A DNA stretch of 12,562 nucleotides from Selenomonas sp. (GCF_024699275.1 NZ_JAILPX010000149.1:1-12562), one strand, 5' to 3'. Positions 1 through 7,530 are shown, numbered from the stretch's first letter. Numbers and translations: made by a program. Notes: a model not told the origin generated them from the sequence alone.

Positions 1-144
1 CTGCCCGGCGCAGGTAACTGGACAGTCCTATTTTCCGAAGGGGTCGTTTTAGCGGGAAACAGAAAATTACTCCCCCGCTCGCCCATTACCACGCATGAAC
101 GGAATACTATCAGCAGGAACTTCCCGAAAAACTGCAATTTGTAA
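1..144 (+). CDS. Unidentified open frame entering from the left edge (3' end only, possibly spurious)
   Basis: Frame 1 is open from the first base to a TAA at 142-144, giving 47 residues with no start inside the window. I do not recognise the protein. Its last 15 residues (ERNTISRNFPKNCNL) are encoded entirely by the repeat that starts at 97. The same residues can be read from repeat copy B on the opposite strand at about 7659-7615, where no real gene is apparent. The two base differences between the copies in this stretch fall at third codon positions in this frame. A minus-strand frame is also open over 1-100, so openness alone proves little. It may be the tail of a real gene fused to the repeat, or simply an open stretch of a dispersed element. 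Confidence 0.25.
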   Translation: MPGAGNWTVLFSEGVVLAGNRKLLPRSPITTHERNTISRNFPKNCNL

Positions 145-225
145 AAAATACTTTAATAAATTTACAGAGACTCCCATAAGTTAGACTAATCAACCTAACT
201 TATGGGAGTCTCTACATTTTATATC
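97..225 (+). repeat. 129-nt dispersed repeat, copy A, ending in a perfect 19-bp hairpin
   Basis: This segment aligns without gaps to the reverse complement of 7531-7659. By hand count the first 45 nt match at 43 positions and the whole at about 102 of 129. It has three parts: a conserved block (97-141), an AT-rich linker (142-165), and a hairpin followed by a conserved ATTTTAT tail. Differences between the copies within the hairpin arms are mostly compensatory. It lies between the left-edge frame and the convergent end of the dms operon. I do not recognise the family. It could be a MITE-like or REP-like element, or the 3' end of a structured RNA. Confidence 0.75.
166..213. terminator. Perfect 19-bp inverted repeat between convergent units
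   Basis: Arms 166-184 and 195-213 are exact reverse complements, with a 10-nt loop. The hairpin begins 17 nt beyond the TAA of the torD-like gene, on its 3' side, and also follows the left-edge frame. It could therefore stop transcription from both sides. Neither flank has a clean long T-run: the plus side reads ACATTTTATAT, and the minus side is AT-rich with a T-run farther out. Termination is therefore likely but not certain. It is part of repeat copy A. Confidence 0.6.
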
Positions 226-229
226 TGAT

Positions 230-922
230 TTAACTTTTTACAGAAAGCTGACCACAGATATCCGTCAGGAGTTCCCGGTCATAATTTAGCCAAAAGGGCA
301 GAAATACAGCTAACACCTTATAAAACTCCAAGATAGCCGCCTTTTCCAAATCCTTGCTGAACTGGCTGGCCCAGGTCTGCAGATGTTCCTGCAGGAAGCT
401 TTGCTGGGCTTGATAATTCTTGCGGAAGCCTGCCCAGTCCTCCTGGTCCAGGTCTTTTTCCGCCTTAGCAATCAGACTGGCCAGAAAGCTGCATTCCAGA
501 CCGATATGGTCTGCAGGTATCCGCTCCTCGGCTGCCAGAGTCAAGCCCCAGTTATGCATGCAATCCTGCACTGCCAGGGTATGTTCGTCGAAAAGGACAT
601 GTTCCCGGTTCCGGTAAACAGATTCCCAGGGATGCACCAGCATGGGCCCGCTTTCCGGGAAAATCCGTAGATATTCTGCACGCATTTTCCGCCAATCTTC
701 TGGCGTGTAATCTTTCATCTGCTCCAAGCAGTCAGCAAGTTGATGAATGATATTCTCATCACCGGCTTGCTTCAGGATATTGCCCTCGTAAAAGGGCTGG
801 AATTTTTCCTGTTGTGGTATTTCATAGAAGCACAGGGCCAGAAAACTGTAGCCCCAATACCTCACTTCACCGGCATGCTGCCAGTTGTTTTTGTTTTCGG
901 TCAAGCTTGTCGTCTCCTTCAT
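230..922 (-). CDS. TorD/DmsD-family molybdoenzyme maturation chaperone
   Basis: Cytoplasmic all-helical chaperone of about 230 residues, expected to bind the Tat signal peptide of DmsA and keep the apo-enzyme ready for molybdopterin insertion before export. The middle carries the family signature: an E-Y-x-R-I-F stretch followed by a Pro-rich segment and W-E-S-V-Y-R. Further on, D-H-I-G-L-E precedes a hydrophobic helix, as in TorD-like proteins. It is the last gene of the dms operon. An upstream in-frame ATG at 955 would overlap dmsC by 29 bp. I prefer ATG 922 (MKETTSL), four bases after the dmsC stop, which implies translational coupling, because no good ribosome site serves either start. 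Family assignment is firm. Specificity for the adjacent DmsA is inferred from the operon. Confidence 0.88.
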   Translation of the reverse strand: MKETTSLTENKNNWQHAGEVRYWGYSFLALCFYEIPQQEKFQPFYEGNILKQAGDENIIHQLADCLEQMKDYTPEDWRKMRAEYLRIFPESGPMLVHPWESVYRNREHVLFDEHTLAVQDCMHNWGLTLAAEERIPADHIGLECSFLASLIAKAEKDLDQEDWAGFRKNYQAQQSFLQEHLQTWASQFSKDLEKAAILEFYKVLAVFLPFWLNYDRELLTDICGQLSVKS

Positions 923-926
923 GGCA

Positions 927-1757
927 TCATAATCCCATAGGAACCCCAATACCATAGAAAATCATGCGATTCAGCACTTCGCCCAGCACAATCAGGGCAG
1001 CCATGAGATAGAGAGCTGCACCGGCTTTGCGGCGGTGATACTGACAGATACAGGTTAAAAGACCAATGGTCAGGAACAGGAAGCTGGCGGTCAGCAGCAT
1101 GTTTTTTCCCTGGAGCAGCAGGAGAGACTTCGTACCCGCTGGTCCCATAAGAGCCAAACCACCGGCCAGATAAGCATAGATTCCCGCCTGGGCCAGGATG
1201 GACACAATCAGCAAGGAACCGCCGATGATGAAGAATTTACGATAGGCTTCCTCGTCATGACGATAGAAGAAAATGCCCGACAGCACGCAGCCCATGGCAA
1301 TCATGGCGCCGAGAAAGGTTACGTAAGCATGTCCATGCCCCCAGGCTGGCATCACCGTATTGGCATAGATGGAAGCCTGCGAGAAAATACAGAGAATGCC
1401 GCTGATGGCAGCCAGTGCAGACAGTAATCCTGCACCGGGCTTTTTCTTGTAGAGCAGGAATGCGGTCAGCGCTACACAGCCGAAGAACATACCATTGAAG
1501 AAGATTTCCCGACTGAGCCAGGAAGAGGCAATGTTCAAAATGGCATTTGGAGCCCGCAGTGGCATTCCCAAATGGGTCATGGATAGCAGCATTGCCGCTG
1601 CCGTAAGCAAAGTAGCCATGGCATAACCCTGAACATATTGTTTGCGATTTTCTTCCTTAAGGCCGATGACCTTGCCCGCAATAAATAACATCACACTCAT
1701 ACCTACACCAGCCTGAGCCAGGATACTATAGGCAGTAAGGCTAAAAATACCTTCCAT
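927..1757 (-). CDS. dmsC: DmsC-like membrane anchor subunit of DMSO-reductase-type complex
   Basis: Integral membrane protein of 276 residues, close to the 287 of E. coli DmsC, with about eight hydrophobic helices and short loops. It should anchor the DmsAB dimer and oxidise menaquinol, passing electrons to the iron-sulfur clusters of DmsB. The N-terminus runs directly into a first membrane helix with no signal peptide, as usual for this family. It sits 17 bp after dmsB with a GGGGAG ribosome site 7 nt before its ATG. Its stop lies 4 nt before the preferred start of the chaperone gene. The anchor family is poorly conserved, so this assignment rests on hydrophobicity, length and position behind unmistakable dmsA and dmsB homologues. 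Confidence 0.9.
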   Translation of the reverse strand: MEGIFSLTAYSILAQAGVGMSVMLFIAGKVIGLKEENRKQYVQGYAMATLLTAAAMLLSMTHLGMPLRAPNAILNIASSWLSREIFFNGMFFGCVALTAFLLYKKKPGAGLLSALAAISGILCIFSQASIYANTVMPAWGHGHAYVTFLGAMIAMGCVLSGIFFYRHDEEAYRKFFIIGGSLLIVSILAQAGIYAYLAGGLALMGPAGTKSLLLLQGKNMLLTASFLFLTIGLLTCICQYHRRKAGAALYLMAALIVLGEVLNRMIFYGIGVPMGL

Positions 1758-1774
1758 TATCGTTCTCCCCTTTC

Positions 1775-2347
1775 TCAGACCGAATCCTTATGCGGCACTA
1801 TGACCAGCGATGGATGAGTCATATCCGGTGACGGCATATCCTTGGTACCAGCTACCCCATCGGGATATTTTTTGCGTAATTCTTCAATATCACCGAAATG
1901 GAGCAGATGCAAAGGACAGGCATCTACACAAGCTGGATTCTCCCCCTTGGCCACCAAGTCCATACAGCCATCGCATTTCCCCATGATGCCCTTTTTCGTT
2001 TGCATCTGCGGAGCGCCATAAGGACAGGACATGGCACAGTAGCCGCAGCCAATGCAGCGTTCCTCATTGACGGAAACAATGCCCGTTTCCGGATCCTTAT
2101 GCATAGCTCCGGTAGGACAATTCTTTACACATTTGGGATCTGCGCAATGGTTGCAGCCCACACTGACGTTGTAGATGCGGACATTGGGCGCATAGCCATT
2201 ACCCTGCTTGGTAAAACCTCCGCTTTCGTAGCATTTTACCCGGCGCAGATTCTCACCTACTTCACTATCGTGTTTATCTTTGCAGGCCGCCTGACAAGCG
2301 CCGCAACCTGAACAATTCTTGCTTTCATGTACAAAACCGTATTGCAT
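1775..2347 (-). CDS. dmsB: DmsB-like four [4Fe-4S] electron-transfer subunit
   Basis: Ferredoxin-type subunit of 190 residues carrying electrons from the membrane anchor to DmsA. Four cysteine groups are visible in order: C-S-G-C-G-A-C-Q-A-A-C near residue 13; C-N-H-C with C-V-K-N-C-P; C-I-G-C-G-Y-C followed by C-P-Y-G-A-P-Q; and C-D-G-C with C-V-D-A-C-P-L. The order and the CPYGAPQ and SGAMHK-like context match E. coli DmsB closely. The protein is about 15 residues shorter, mostly at the C-terminus. The start ATG has AGGAGG nine bases upstream, and that site overlaps the TAG stop of dmsA, so the two genes are probably translationally coupled. It has no signal peptide of its own, which fits export piggy-backed on the Tat signal of DmsA. 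Confidence 0.95.
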   Translation of the reverse strand: MQYGFVHESKNCSGCGACQAACKDKHDSEVGENLRRVKCYESGGFTKQGNGYAPNVRIYNVSVGCNHCADPKCVKNCPTGAMHKDPETGIVSVNEERCIGCGYCAMSCPYGAPQMQTKKGIMGKCDGCMDLVAKGENPACVDACPLHLLHFGDIEELRKKYPDGVAGTKDMPSPDMTHPSLVIVPHKDSV

Positions 2348-2360
2348 AATACCTGCCCTC

Positions 2361-4709
2361 CTATGCCAACTTCACTTCAACCAGATTCGTGTGCTGGGGA
2401 TTTCCCTTCGCAATGGGAGTCGGCCGCTGGGTAGTCAAGGTATTGATACAGCCCCGTACATCTATGCCATTCTTGTCTGGCGTATACCAAGCACCCTGGG
2501 GAATGGCCACTACCCCTGGGAAAATCCGTGAAGTGACATGTACAGGAATTCGTACCCTTCCCCGGTCGTTGAATACTTCCACCGTATCCCCTTCCTGAAT
2601 ATTCCGTTCCTTTGCATCCAGAGGATTCATCCACATGAGCTGAGGCCCGATTTCCTCCAGCCAGGGATTTTGGTCATGCATGGAATGGCAGCGACGTTTA
2701 TAGTGCCAGCCCATGCACTGTAAAGGATATTTTTCCCGCAGAGGGTCCTGGGGGCCTTCAAAGGCCGGAACATATTTAGCCAGTGCCGGAATTTCCTGAG
2801 GGTCACCAAATTGCAGCATACGTTCCGAGAAAAGCTCAATCTTGCCCGAAGGTGTTTTGAATGGATGGCCTATCGGGTCCTTAATCTGAGCTTCATAGGC
2901 AATTTTCTTGGGACGGTTGTGGAATTTATAGCCGCCTTTTTCCTTGAATTCAGCAAAAGATGGCAGTTCCGGTTCTTTTTTCCGCCAGTTATCGTAAATG
3001 GCTTCACACCATTCCATGGCGTTCTGATGGCCCTCGGAGAATTTATCCTTGAGTCCCAGCTTTTCTGCAACTTCCAGAATCCAGTCATAATCATCCCGGC
3101 ATTCAAACATTGGCTCAACGGCCCGGTTGCAGAACAAGGTATAATCCCCCCACCAAGCTGTGGCGATGTTGTCACTTTCCATAGGCGAGGTGGACGGTAA
3201 CAGGATATCGGCAAATTTTGCACTGGGGGTCATAAAGAGATCGGATACCACAATAAATTCTACCTTACTGGTATCTTTGAGGATTTCTGCCGTCCGGCCG
3301 CAGTCTGAATGCTGATTGATCAGCGTATTGCCAGCAATATTGTAAATGGCCTTAATATTGGCATCCAGTTGATCAACGCCCTGAATATGGTCCTTTTCCT
3401 TGGTCATTTCCTTGCCCCGCAAGATGGCATCGGTCCAAAGGAAACAGGAAATCTTGGCCTTTACCGGATTCTTGGGCATAGGCAGAGACGGTCCCTTTTC
3501 CCGGGACCATCCACCGTGACCGCCGGCCCATCCGCCGCTGATACCGATGTTGCCCGTCATGGCTGGCAGCAATGCGCCCATGCGCACGCCACATTCGCCG
3601 TTGGCATTGCGCTGGATGCCGTAGCCCTGTACCATAGCAGCAGGTTTAGCCGTGGCATATTCGATGGCCAGCTGGCGAATCCTGGCTGCAGGCACACCGC
3701 AAATGGCTTCTGCCCATTCCGGTGTCTTCGGCTGCTGGTCGCGAATCCCCAGCAGGTATTCCTCCTCCGTTTCCTGGTCTTCATAGCCTGCAGGCATATG
3801 GGCACGGTCAAAACCAATGCAATAGGTATCCAGGAAATGACGGTCCAGCAGATTTTCCGTCAAAATCACATAGGCCATGGCTGCCAACAGTGCACCATCG
3901 GTGGTCGGCCGGATAGCAATCCATTCATCGGCCAGTGCTACGGCTGTATCCGTACAGCGGGGGTCCACCACGATGATCTTGGCGCCGGCTTCTTTGGCCT
4001 TTTTCAGGTAATAGGGCGTCAGGGTACCATGGATGGTTTCCACCGGATTGAAGCTGAATAGGATGATAAGCTTGGAGTCTGCCCAAGTATCATAGGAACT
4101 GCCGCTGGCACTGTCCCCGTAGATATAGGGAGTCATATAACTTGTCGTAATGGAACTGTAGCTGCCATAAAATTCCAGGTGCCCATCATCTAAGGATAAC
4201 AGACGGCGCATCAGCCGATCGCCGCGTACAACTCCCTGGTTGCCGCTGGCATAGTTGACATAGCGGGAAGCGGGACCATACTGTTCCTTGATTCGCTTGG
4301 TTTCTTTAGCAATTGTTTCAATGGCCTCCTCCCAGCTAATGCGTTCAAATTTGCCTTCGCCGCGTTCCCCTACCCGCTTCATGGGGTATTTCAACCGATC
4401 CGGGCTGAAGAAAGTCTTGCGATAGGAACGGCCACGGACACAGGCCCGCAAGGACGGGAAGTCCGGCTGGTCGTCGGTATCTGACGTTATGCGAACCACC
4501 ATACCATCTTTGACATGAGCTTTGATTACACAACGTCCGCCGCAGTTGTTTCGTCCACATGTAGGCACAATCTTTTCCGGTTTTTCCTTTTCATCTGCCT
4601 CCAGCTGCTTAAGGCCAATTCCAATGCCACCGGTCAGCAAGGTTAAACCTGCTGCACCGCAGACTTTTAGGAATGTCCGTCGCGGTAAAACGAAGCTGTT
4701 CTCCTCCAT
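2361..4709 (-). CDS. dmsA: DmsA-like molybdopterin oxidoreductase, Tat-exported catalytic subunit
   Basis: Catalytic subunit of 782 residues (E. coli DmsA precursor is about 814) that binds bis-MGD and one [4Fe-4S] cluster and reduces an S- or N-oxide or related acceptor outside the cytoplasm. A twin-arginine signal, R-R-T-F-L-K, starts at residue 10 and is followed by a hydrophobic stretch. Cluster cysteines are at about 51, 56, 60 and 90 (C-x4-C-x3-C-x29-C). The segment R-L-K-Y-P-M-K-R-V-G then G-E-G-K-F-E-R-I-S-W-E-E is nearly identical to E. coli DmsA, as is the C-terminal L-T-T-Q-R-P-T-P-I-A-K-G-N-P. A Tyr-Ser-Ser near residue 184 matches the position of the Mo-coordinating serine. ATG 4709 is chosen over 4715 or 4739 because AGGAGG lies nine bases before it. 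Substrate is not provable from sequence; DMSO is the default guess. Confidence 0.95.
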   Translation of the reverse strand: MEENSFVLPRRTFLKVCGAAGLTLLTGGIGIGLKQLEADEKEKPEKIVPTCGRNNCGGRCVIKAHVKDGMVVRITSDTDDQPDFPSLRACVRGRSYRKTFFSPDRLKYPMKRVGERGEGKFERISWEEAIETIAKETKRIKEQYGPASRYVNYASGNQGVVRGDRLMRRLLSLDDGHLEFYGSYSSITTSYMTPYIYGDSASGSSYDTWADSKLIILFSFNPVETIHGTLTPYYLKKAKEAGAKIIVVDPRCTDTAVALADEWIAIRPTTDGALLAAMAYVILTENLLDRHFLDTYCIGFDRAHMPAGYEDQETEEEYLLGIRDQQPKTPEWAEAICGVPAARIRQLAIEYATAKPAAMVQGYGIQRNANGECGVRMGALLPAMTGNIGISGGWAGGHGGWSREKGPSLPMPKNPVKAKISCFLWTDAILRGKEMTKEKDHIQGVDQLDANIKAIYNIAGNTLINQHSDCGRTAEILKDTSKVEFIVVSDLFMTPSAKFADILLPSTSPMESDNIATAWWGDYTLFCNRAVEPMFECRDDYDWILEVAEKLGLKDKFSEGHQNAMEWCEAIYDNWRKKEPELPSFAEFKEKGGYKFHNRPKKIAYEAQIKDPIGHPFKTPSGKIELFSERMLQFGDPQEIPALAKYVPAFEGPQDPLREKYPLQCMGWHYKRRCHSMHDQNPWLEEIGPQLMWMNPLDAKERNIQEGDTVEVFNDRGRVRIPVHVTSRIFPGVVAIPQGAWYTPDKNGIDVRGCINTLTTQRPTPIAKGNPQHTNLVEVKLA

Positions 4710-4746
4710 TAACATGTCCCTCCTAATAATACACAACATCTATCCA

Positions 4747-6048
4747 TCAAAGCTTTTGGAGCCAATGCTCATCTGCCTTGATTTCACATAAGTCAACGGG
4801 CTTTACATGAAGTTCCCGTAAAAATAGCTCCTTCCCCCGCCGTTCAATGACATGGGAAGCTATGGCTACCTGCAGGTCATCGGGAAGCTTGTCCAATTGG
4901 CGCAGGGAAAACTCTATGCCATGGGGAATGGAACGGCATTTTTCCGACCCCAATACCGCCAGAGCCTTATCGGCATCCTGACCAAAACATTTGGCGGTTT
5001 TCAGAAAGAAATCCCGAGAAGAAAAATACAGAAATTTATCGTCAGCTGCGGCATGATTCTGCTCATAAATCTGTGCCGTGTGCTTGTTTTCCAAGGAACA
5101 GTAATGTACCGCTAAATGCAGATTTTGCTCAGCGGCAAATCTTACCAGCGCTAGCGCTTCTGCTTCACTGCCGGCAATGGCTGCTCCGCCGGCGTACCAA
5201 TAATCATAAATTATCCGGGCTACCGGATTCTTCAATTGATAACCCTGTTGGCGAAAGGCCTCGGCCTGGACAAAGGGAAAACAGAGTTCCAGGAGATTGA
5301 TGCCCTGCACCCCCAGTTCATCCAAGCGCAGGAGCAGATTTTTCATCCAGGATAATTTCCCGGGAAAAACCGGCATTTCCACCAGCACGATTGGAATATG
5401 GGCCAGAGCGTGCTCAATGCCCTGAATAGCCTTTTCCTGATTGGCTGAGTCTGTCTCCGGCTTAATGCTGATACGCACCTCATCTAAACCAGCTTCTGCC
5501 AATTGCTGAGACAGGGAAGTGGTCAACAAATCCCCGGATGTATAAAGCCGCAAATGTGCTTTGGGGTAAAGTCTTCGCGCTGCCTTGAAGACTTCCAGAC
5601 AGCGGTCCGGAAAAAGCAATGGTTCACCGCCGGACAAGGCGATATGGGAAAGTTTCCGCCGCTGCTTATGCAATTGCTGTAGCTGCCCCACCACGTCCAT
5701 AGTCTTGTGCTGGTATTCCTCATATTGCTCCTGATTGGGATTAAAACAATAAAAGCAATGATGATGACACTGCAGGGAAAGGTAAAAGGTTACGCTTTTA
5801 TCTCCCTGACGGCAGGCTTCGCAGGCAGGCGACCGCTTACCATAGAAGATGCTTTTGCCATCATTGTCCGTTTGGACGCCTACAGGGAGCTGGGCGAGAA
5901 AATCCGTCAAGGCCGTTTCTTCCTCCTCTGCCAATGGTACACCAAGCGAAGCTAAATCCCGTTGATATTCCTTCTGGATTTCATCATATTGAGCGATATA
6001 ATTTTTCAGTTCATCCCCTAAAGGTGATGAATTACGATCTGCATACAT
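4747..6048 (-). CDS. Radical SAM protein, first gene of the dms operon, unknown substrate
   Basis: Radical SAM enzyme of 433 residues. The cluster motif C-x3-C-x2-C (C-H-H-H-C-F-Y-C) is at about residues 94-101, later than usual. About 90 residues precede it, including a C-x2-C pair at 76 and 79. S-G-G-E-P at about 139-143 is the SAM-binding loop, and R-I-S-I-K around 193 fits a later barrel strand. C-terminal cysteines occur near 256, 317 (in H-Y-C-S-L-E-N-K) and 371, so a further cluster or zinc site is possible. ATG 6048 has AAGGAG six bases upstream; an in-frame ATG at 6090 lacks this. It is 37 bp before dmsA and shares its promoter, so it is probably needed with the reductase. It is not MoaA by length or C-terminal motif. 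Function is not assigned. Confidence 0.9.
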   Translation of the reverse strand: MYADRNSSPLGDELKNYIAQYDEIQKEYQRDLASLGVPLAEEEETALTDFLAQLPVGVQTDNDGKSIFYGKRSPACEACRQGDKSVTFYLSLQCHHHCFYCFNPNQEQYEEYQHKTMDVVGQLQQLHKQRRKLSHIALSGGEPLLFPDRCLEVFKAARRLYPKAHLRLYTSGDLLTTSLSQQLAEAGLDEVRISIKPETDSANQEKAIQGIEHALAHIPIVLVEMPVFPGKLSWMKNLLLRLDELGVQGINLLELCFPFVQAEAFRQQGYQLKNPVARIIYDYWYAGGAAIAGSEAEALALVRFAAEQNLHLAVHYCSLENKHTAQIYEQNHAAADDKFLYFSSRDFFLKTAKCFGQDADKALAVLGSEKCRSIPHGIEFSLRQLDKLPDDLQVAIASHVIERRGKELFLRELHVKPVDLCEIKADEHWLQKL

Positions 6049-6137
6049 TTCCAGCTCCTTACTGTCAATACAATAGAAATGACACAACAATAGAATTGCA
6101 TATTTTTAATTTGCGATAAATAAAATTTACGTTTGTT

Positions 6138-6166
6138 ATTATATTAATTAATACCCATATTGTCAA
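6138..6166 (-). promoter_or_regulatory. Perfect sigma-70-type promoter for the radical SAM-dmsABC-torD operon
   Basis: On the minus strand TTGACA (6166-6161) and TATAAT (6143-6138) are both exact consensus and separated by 17 bp. Transcription would start near 6131, leaving a leader of about 80 nt before ATG 6048. I found no clear FNR-type TTGAT-N4-ATCAA palindrome around it. Confidence 0.75.
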
Positions 6167-6181
6167 AAACTATTTATAGAC

Positions 6182-6331
6182 TTAGGTATATCGAAAAAAT
6201 ATTGTTTTATGAAGATAAACTTTTTTATCCTTGCTCATAACCATGCTGGTTAGAATTACCAGAACCAGGAAAGCACAGATACCGGCTATCAGTGCTGTCT
6301 GGCCAAAGACTCCCAAATTGCCCAAAAGAAA
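6182..6331 (-). pseudogene. Degenerate 3' remnant of a membrane protein (transporter-like tail)
   Basis: A minus-strand frame is open for 49 codons and ends in TAA at 6184-6182. It encodes a small-residue-rich start (L-L-G-N-L-G-V-F-G), a roughly 20-residue hydrophobic helix rich in I, L, V and A, and then a basic tail (M-S-K-D-K-K-V). This looks like the last membrane helix and cytoplasmic tail of a multi-spanning transporter. The same frame is closed by TGA at 6334-6332 and TAA just beyond, and no ribosome site or start is visible. It may be the surviving end of a gene lost by deletion, or a chance hydrophobic frame. It lies just upstream of the dms promoter. Confidence 0.35.
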
Positions 6332-6349
6332 TCAATCTTAGAAAGGCTA

Positions 6350-6379
6350 TTGTCACCCAGGTGGGGAATCGGCTATCAT
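6350..6379 (+). promoter_or_regulatory. Possible promoter for the YhhX-like oxidoreductase
   Basis: TTGTCA (6350-6355) and TATCAT (6374-6379) are separated by 18 bp, upstream of the AGGAGG ribosome site at 6445-6450. Both boxes deviate from consensus by one or two bases, so this is only a candidate. Confidence 0.35.
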
Positions 6380-6457
6380 AGAAGGAGAAGTATACGTGAC
6401 AGGTTTTGCCGCAAGGTTTTCTTAAAGGCACATGGAATCATTCCGAGGAGGATCATC

Positions 6458-7495
6458 ATGAACACATCACCCCAATTGGTCATTGGCTATATCGGCAATG
6501 GCAAGAGCACGAACCGTTATCATCTGCCCTTTGCCCTAAACAGGCCGGATACCATCAAGGTGAAATCCATTTACCAGCGCACCTTGGGCAAGGGAGGCTG
6601 GGCTTCCATTCCAGGAGTCTGTTATACGGATAAACTGCAGGCTTTGCTGGCCGATGAAGAAATTCAGGCCGTTATCATCTGTACACCGGTGGACAGCCAT
6701 CCTGCTTTAGTTAGAGAAGTGCTGGAGGCAGGAAAACACTGTGTGGTTGAAAAACCCTTCGCCTTGAGCGTTGCGGAGGCGGAAACATTATTCCAGCTGG
6801 CTGAGGAAAAAGGCCTAATGCTCCAGTGCTATCAAAATCGCCGTTTTGACAGCGATTTCTTGACTACCCAGCAGGTGATCGAATCTGGCAAGTTGGGTAA
6901 GCTCTTTGAAGTCAATATGCATTATGACTATTATCGCCCCGATACACCTGCTAAGGAGACTTCCTATCAGAAGGATCATGCCTTTCTCTATACCCATGCC
7001 TGCCATACGGTGGATCAGGTGTTGTCCTATTTCGGCCAGCCCCAGGAAGTGCGCTCTGATGTACGGCAATTATTGGGCAACGGGCGAATGAATGATTATT
7101 TTGATCTGGATTTCTTCTATGAGGGATTGAAAGTGGCAGTAAAGTCCAGTTATTTCCGGGTGAAATCCCGACCAAGCTTTGTGGTATATGGTACCCAGGG
7201 CGTCTTTATCAAGGAAACCGAGGACCGTCAGGAAGCAGATCTCAAAAAATTCTATCTGCCAGCAGGCCACGCGGACTTTGGTCTGGACAGTCCGGAACAT
7301 TATGGAACCTTGACCTATTATGATCAGGATGGCTGCTACCATGAAGAAAAAGTCCCCTCTATGCGGGGGGACTATGCCCGCTATTACGATGCGCTGTACG
7401 AAACCATCATCCATGGCGCTCCCCAACTGGTGACCAAAGAACAAACGCTGGCACAAATGAAAATTCTGGAAAAAGCCAGTGAAAATCTATACTGA
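6458..7495 (+). CDS. yhhX: Gfo/Idh/MocA-family NAD(P)-dependent oxidoreductase, YhhX-like
   Basis: Cytoplasmic dinucleotide-dependent oxidoreductase of 345 residues, the same length as E. coli YhhX as I recall it. The N-terminal Rossmann segment carries G-Y-I-G-N-G-K-S-T-N-R-Y-H-L-P-F, which matches the unusual G-F-G-K-S-T glycine loop of YhhX. V-V-E-K-P-F near 95 is the E-K-P motif of the family. Y-Q-N-R-R-F-D-S near 120, the D-Y-Y-R-P segment, and H-x3-H-T-x-D-Q around 180-190 fit the catalytic domain. The C-terminus also follows YhhX (G-D-Y-A-R-Y-Y-D-A-L-Y). ATG 6458 is chosen over 6350 because AGGAGG precedes it by seven bases. YhhX itself has no settled substrate, so none is given. It appears monocistronic and is closed by repeat copy B. 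Confidence 0.9.
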   Translation: MNTSPQLVIGYIGNGKSTNRYHLPFALNRPDTIKVKSIYQRTLGKGGWASIPGVCYTDKLQALLADEEIQAVIICTPVDSHPALVREVLEAGKHCVVEKPFALSVAEAETLFQLAEEKGLMLQCYQNRRFDSDFLTTQQVIESGKLGKLFEVNMHYDYYRPDTPAKETSYQKDHAFLYTHACHTVDQVLSYFGQPQEVRSDVRQLLGNGRMNDYFDLDFFYEGLKVAVKSSYFRVKSRPSFVVYGTQGVFIKETEDRQEADLKKFYLPAGHADFGLDSPEHYGTLTYYDQDGCYHEEKVPSMRGDYARYYDALYETIIHGAPQLVTKEQTLAQMKILEKASENLY

Positions 7496-7530
7496 CAGCT
7501 AAATGGGATTCTGAAATATTCCTCTACGCT

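Larger units (their letters stand above)
6049..6457. other. Gene-free divergent spacer between the dms operon and the YhhX-like gene
   Basis: This 409-bp spacer holds the dms leader (6049-6131), the perfect dms promoter (6138-6166), a degenerate membrane-protein tail (6182-6331), a possible rightward promoter (6350-6379) and the AGGAGG site of the next gene. The left third is very AT-rich. The right two thirds have gene-like composition, which supports the idea that it is eroded coding DNA. Confidence 0.6.

Noticed and set aside
3309..4061. Plus-strand open frame of 250 codons inside dmsA
   Set aside because: It lies antisense to well-conserved dmsA coding sequence and has no recognisable protein content. 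It is a shadow of the high-GC codon pattern on the other strand.
4747..6048. Radical SAM protein as MoaA (molybdenum cofactor synthesis)
   Set aside because: MoaA is about 330 residues with its radical SAM motif near the N-terminus and a C-terminal GG. Here the motif is at residue 94 and the C-terminus is unlike MoaA.
6225..6431. Minus-strand frame of 68 codons in the dms/yhhX spacer
   Set aside because: Its translation is not protein-like (mixed Cys, Trp, Pro without pattern). The neighbouring frame at 6182-6331 gives the convincing membrane helix instead.
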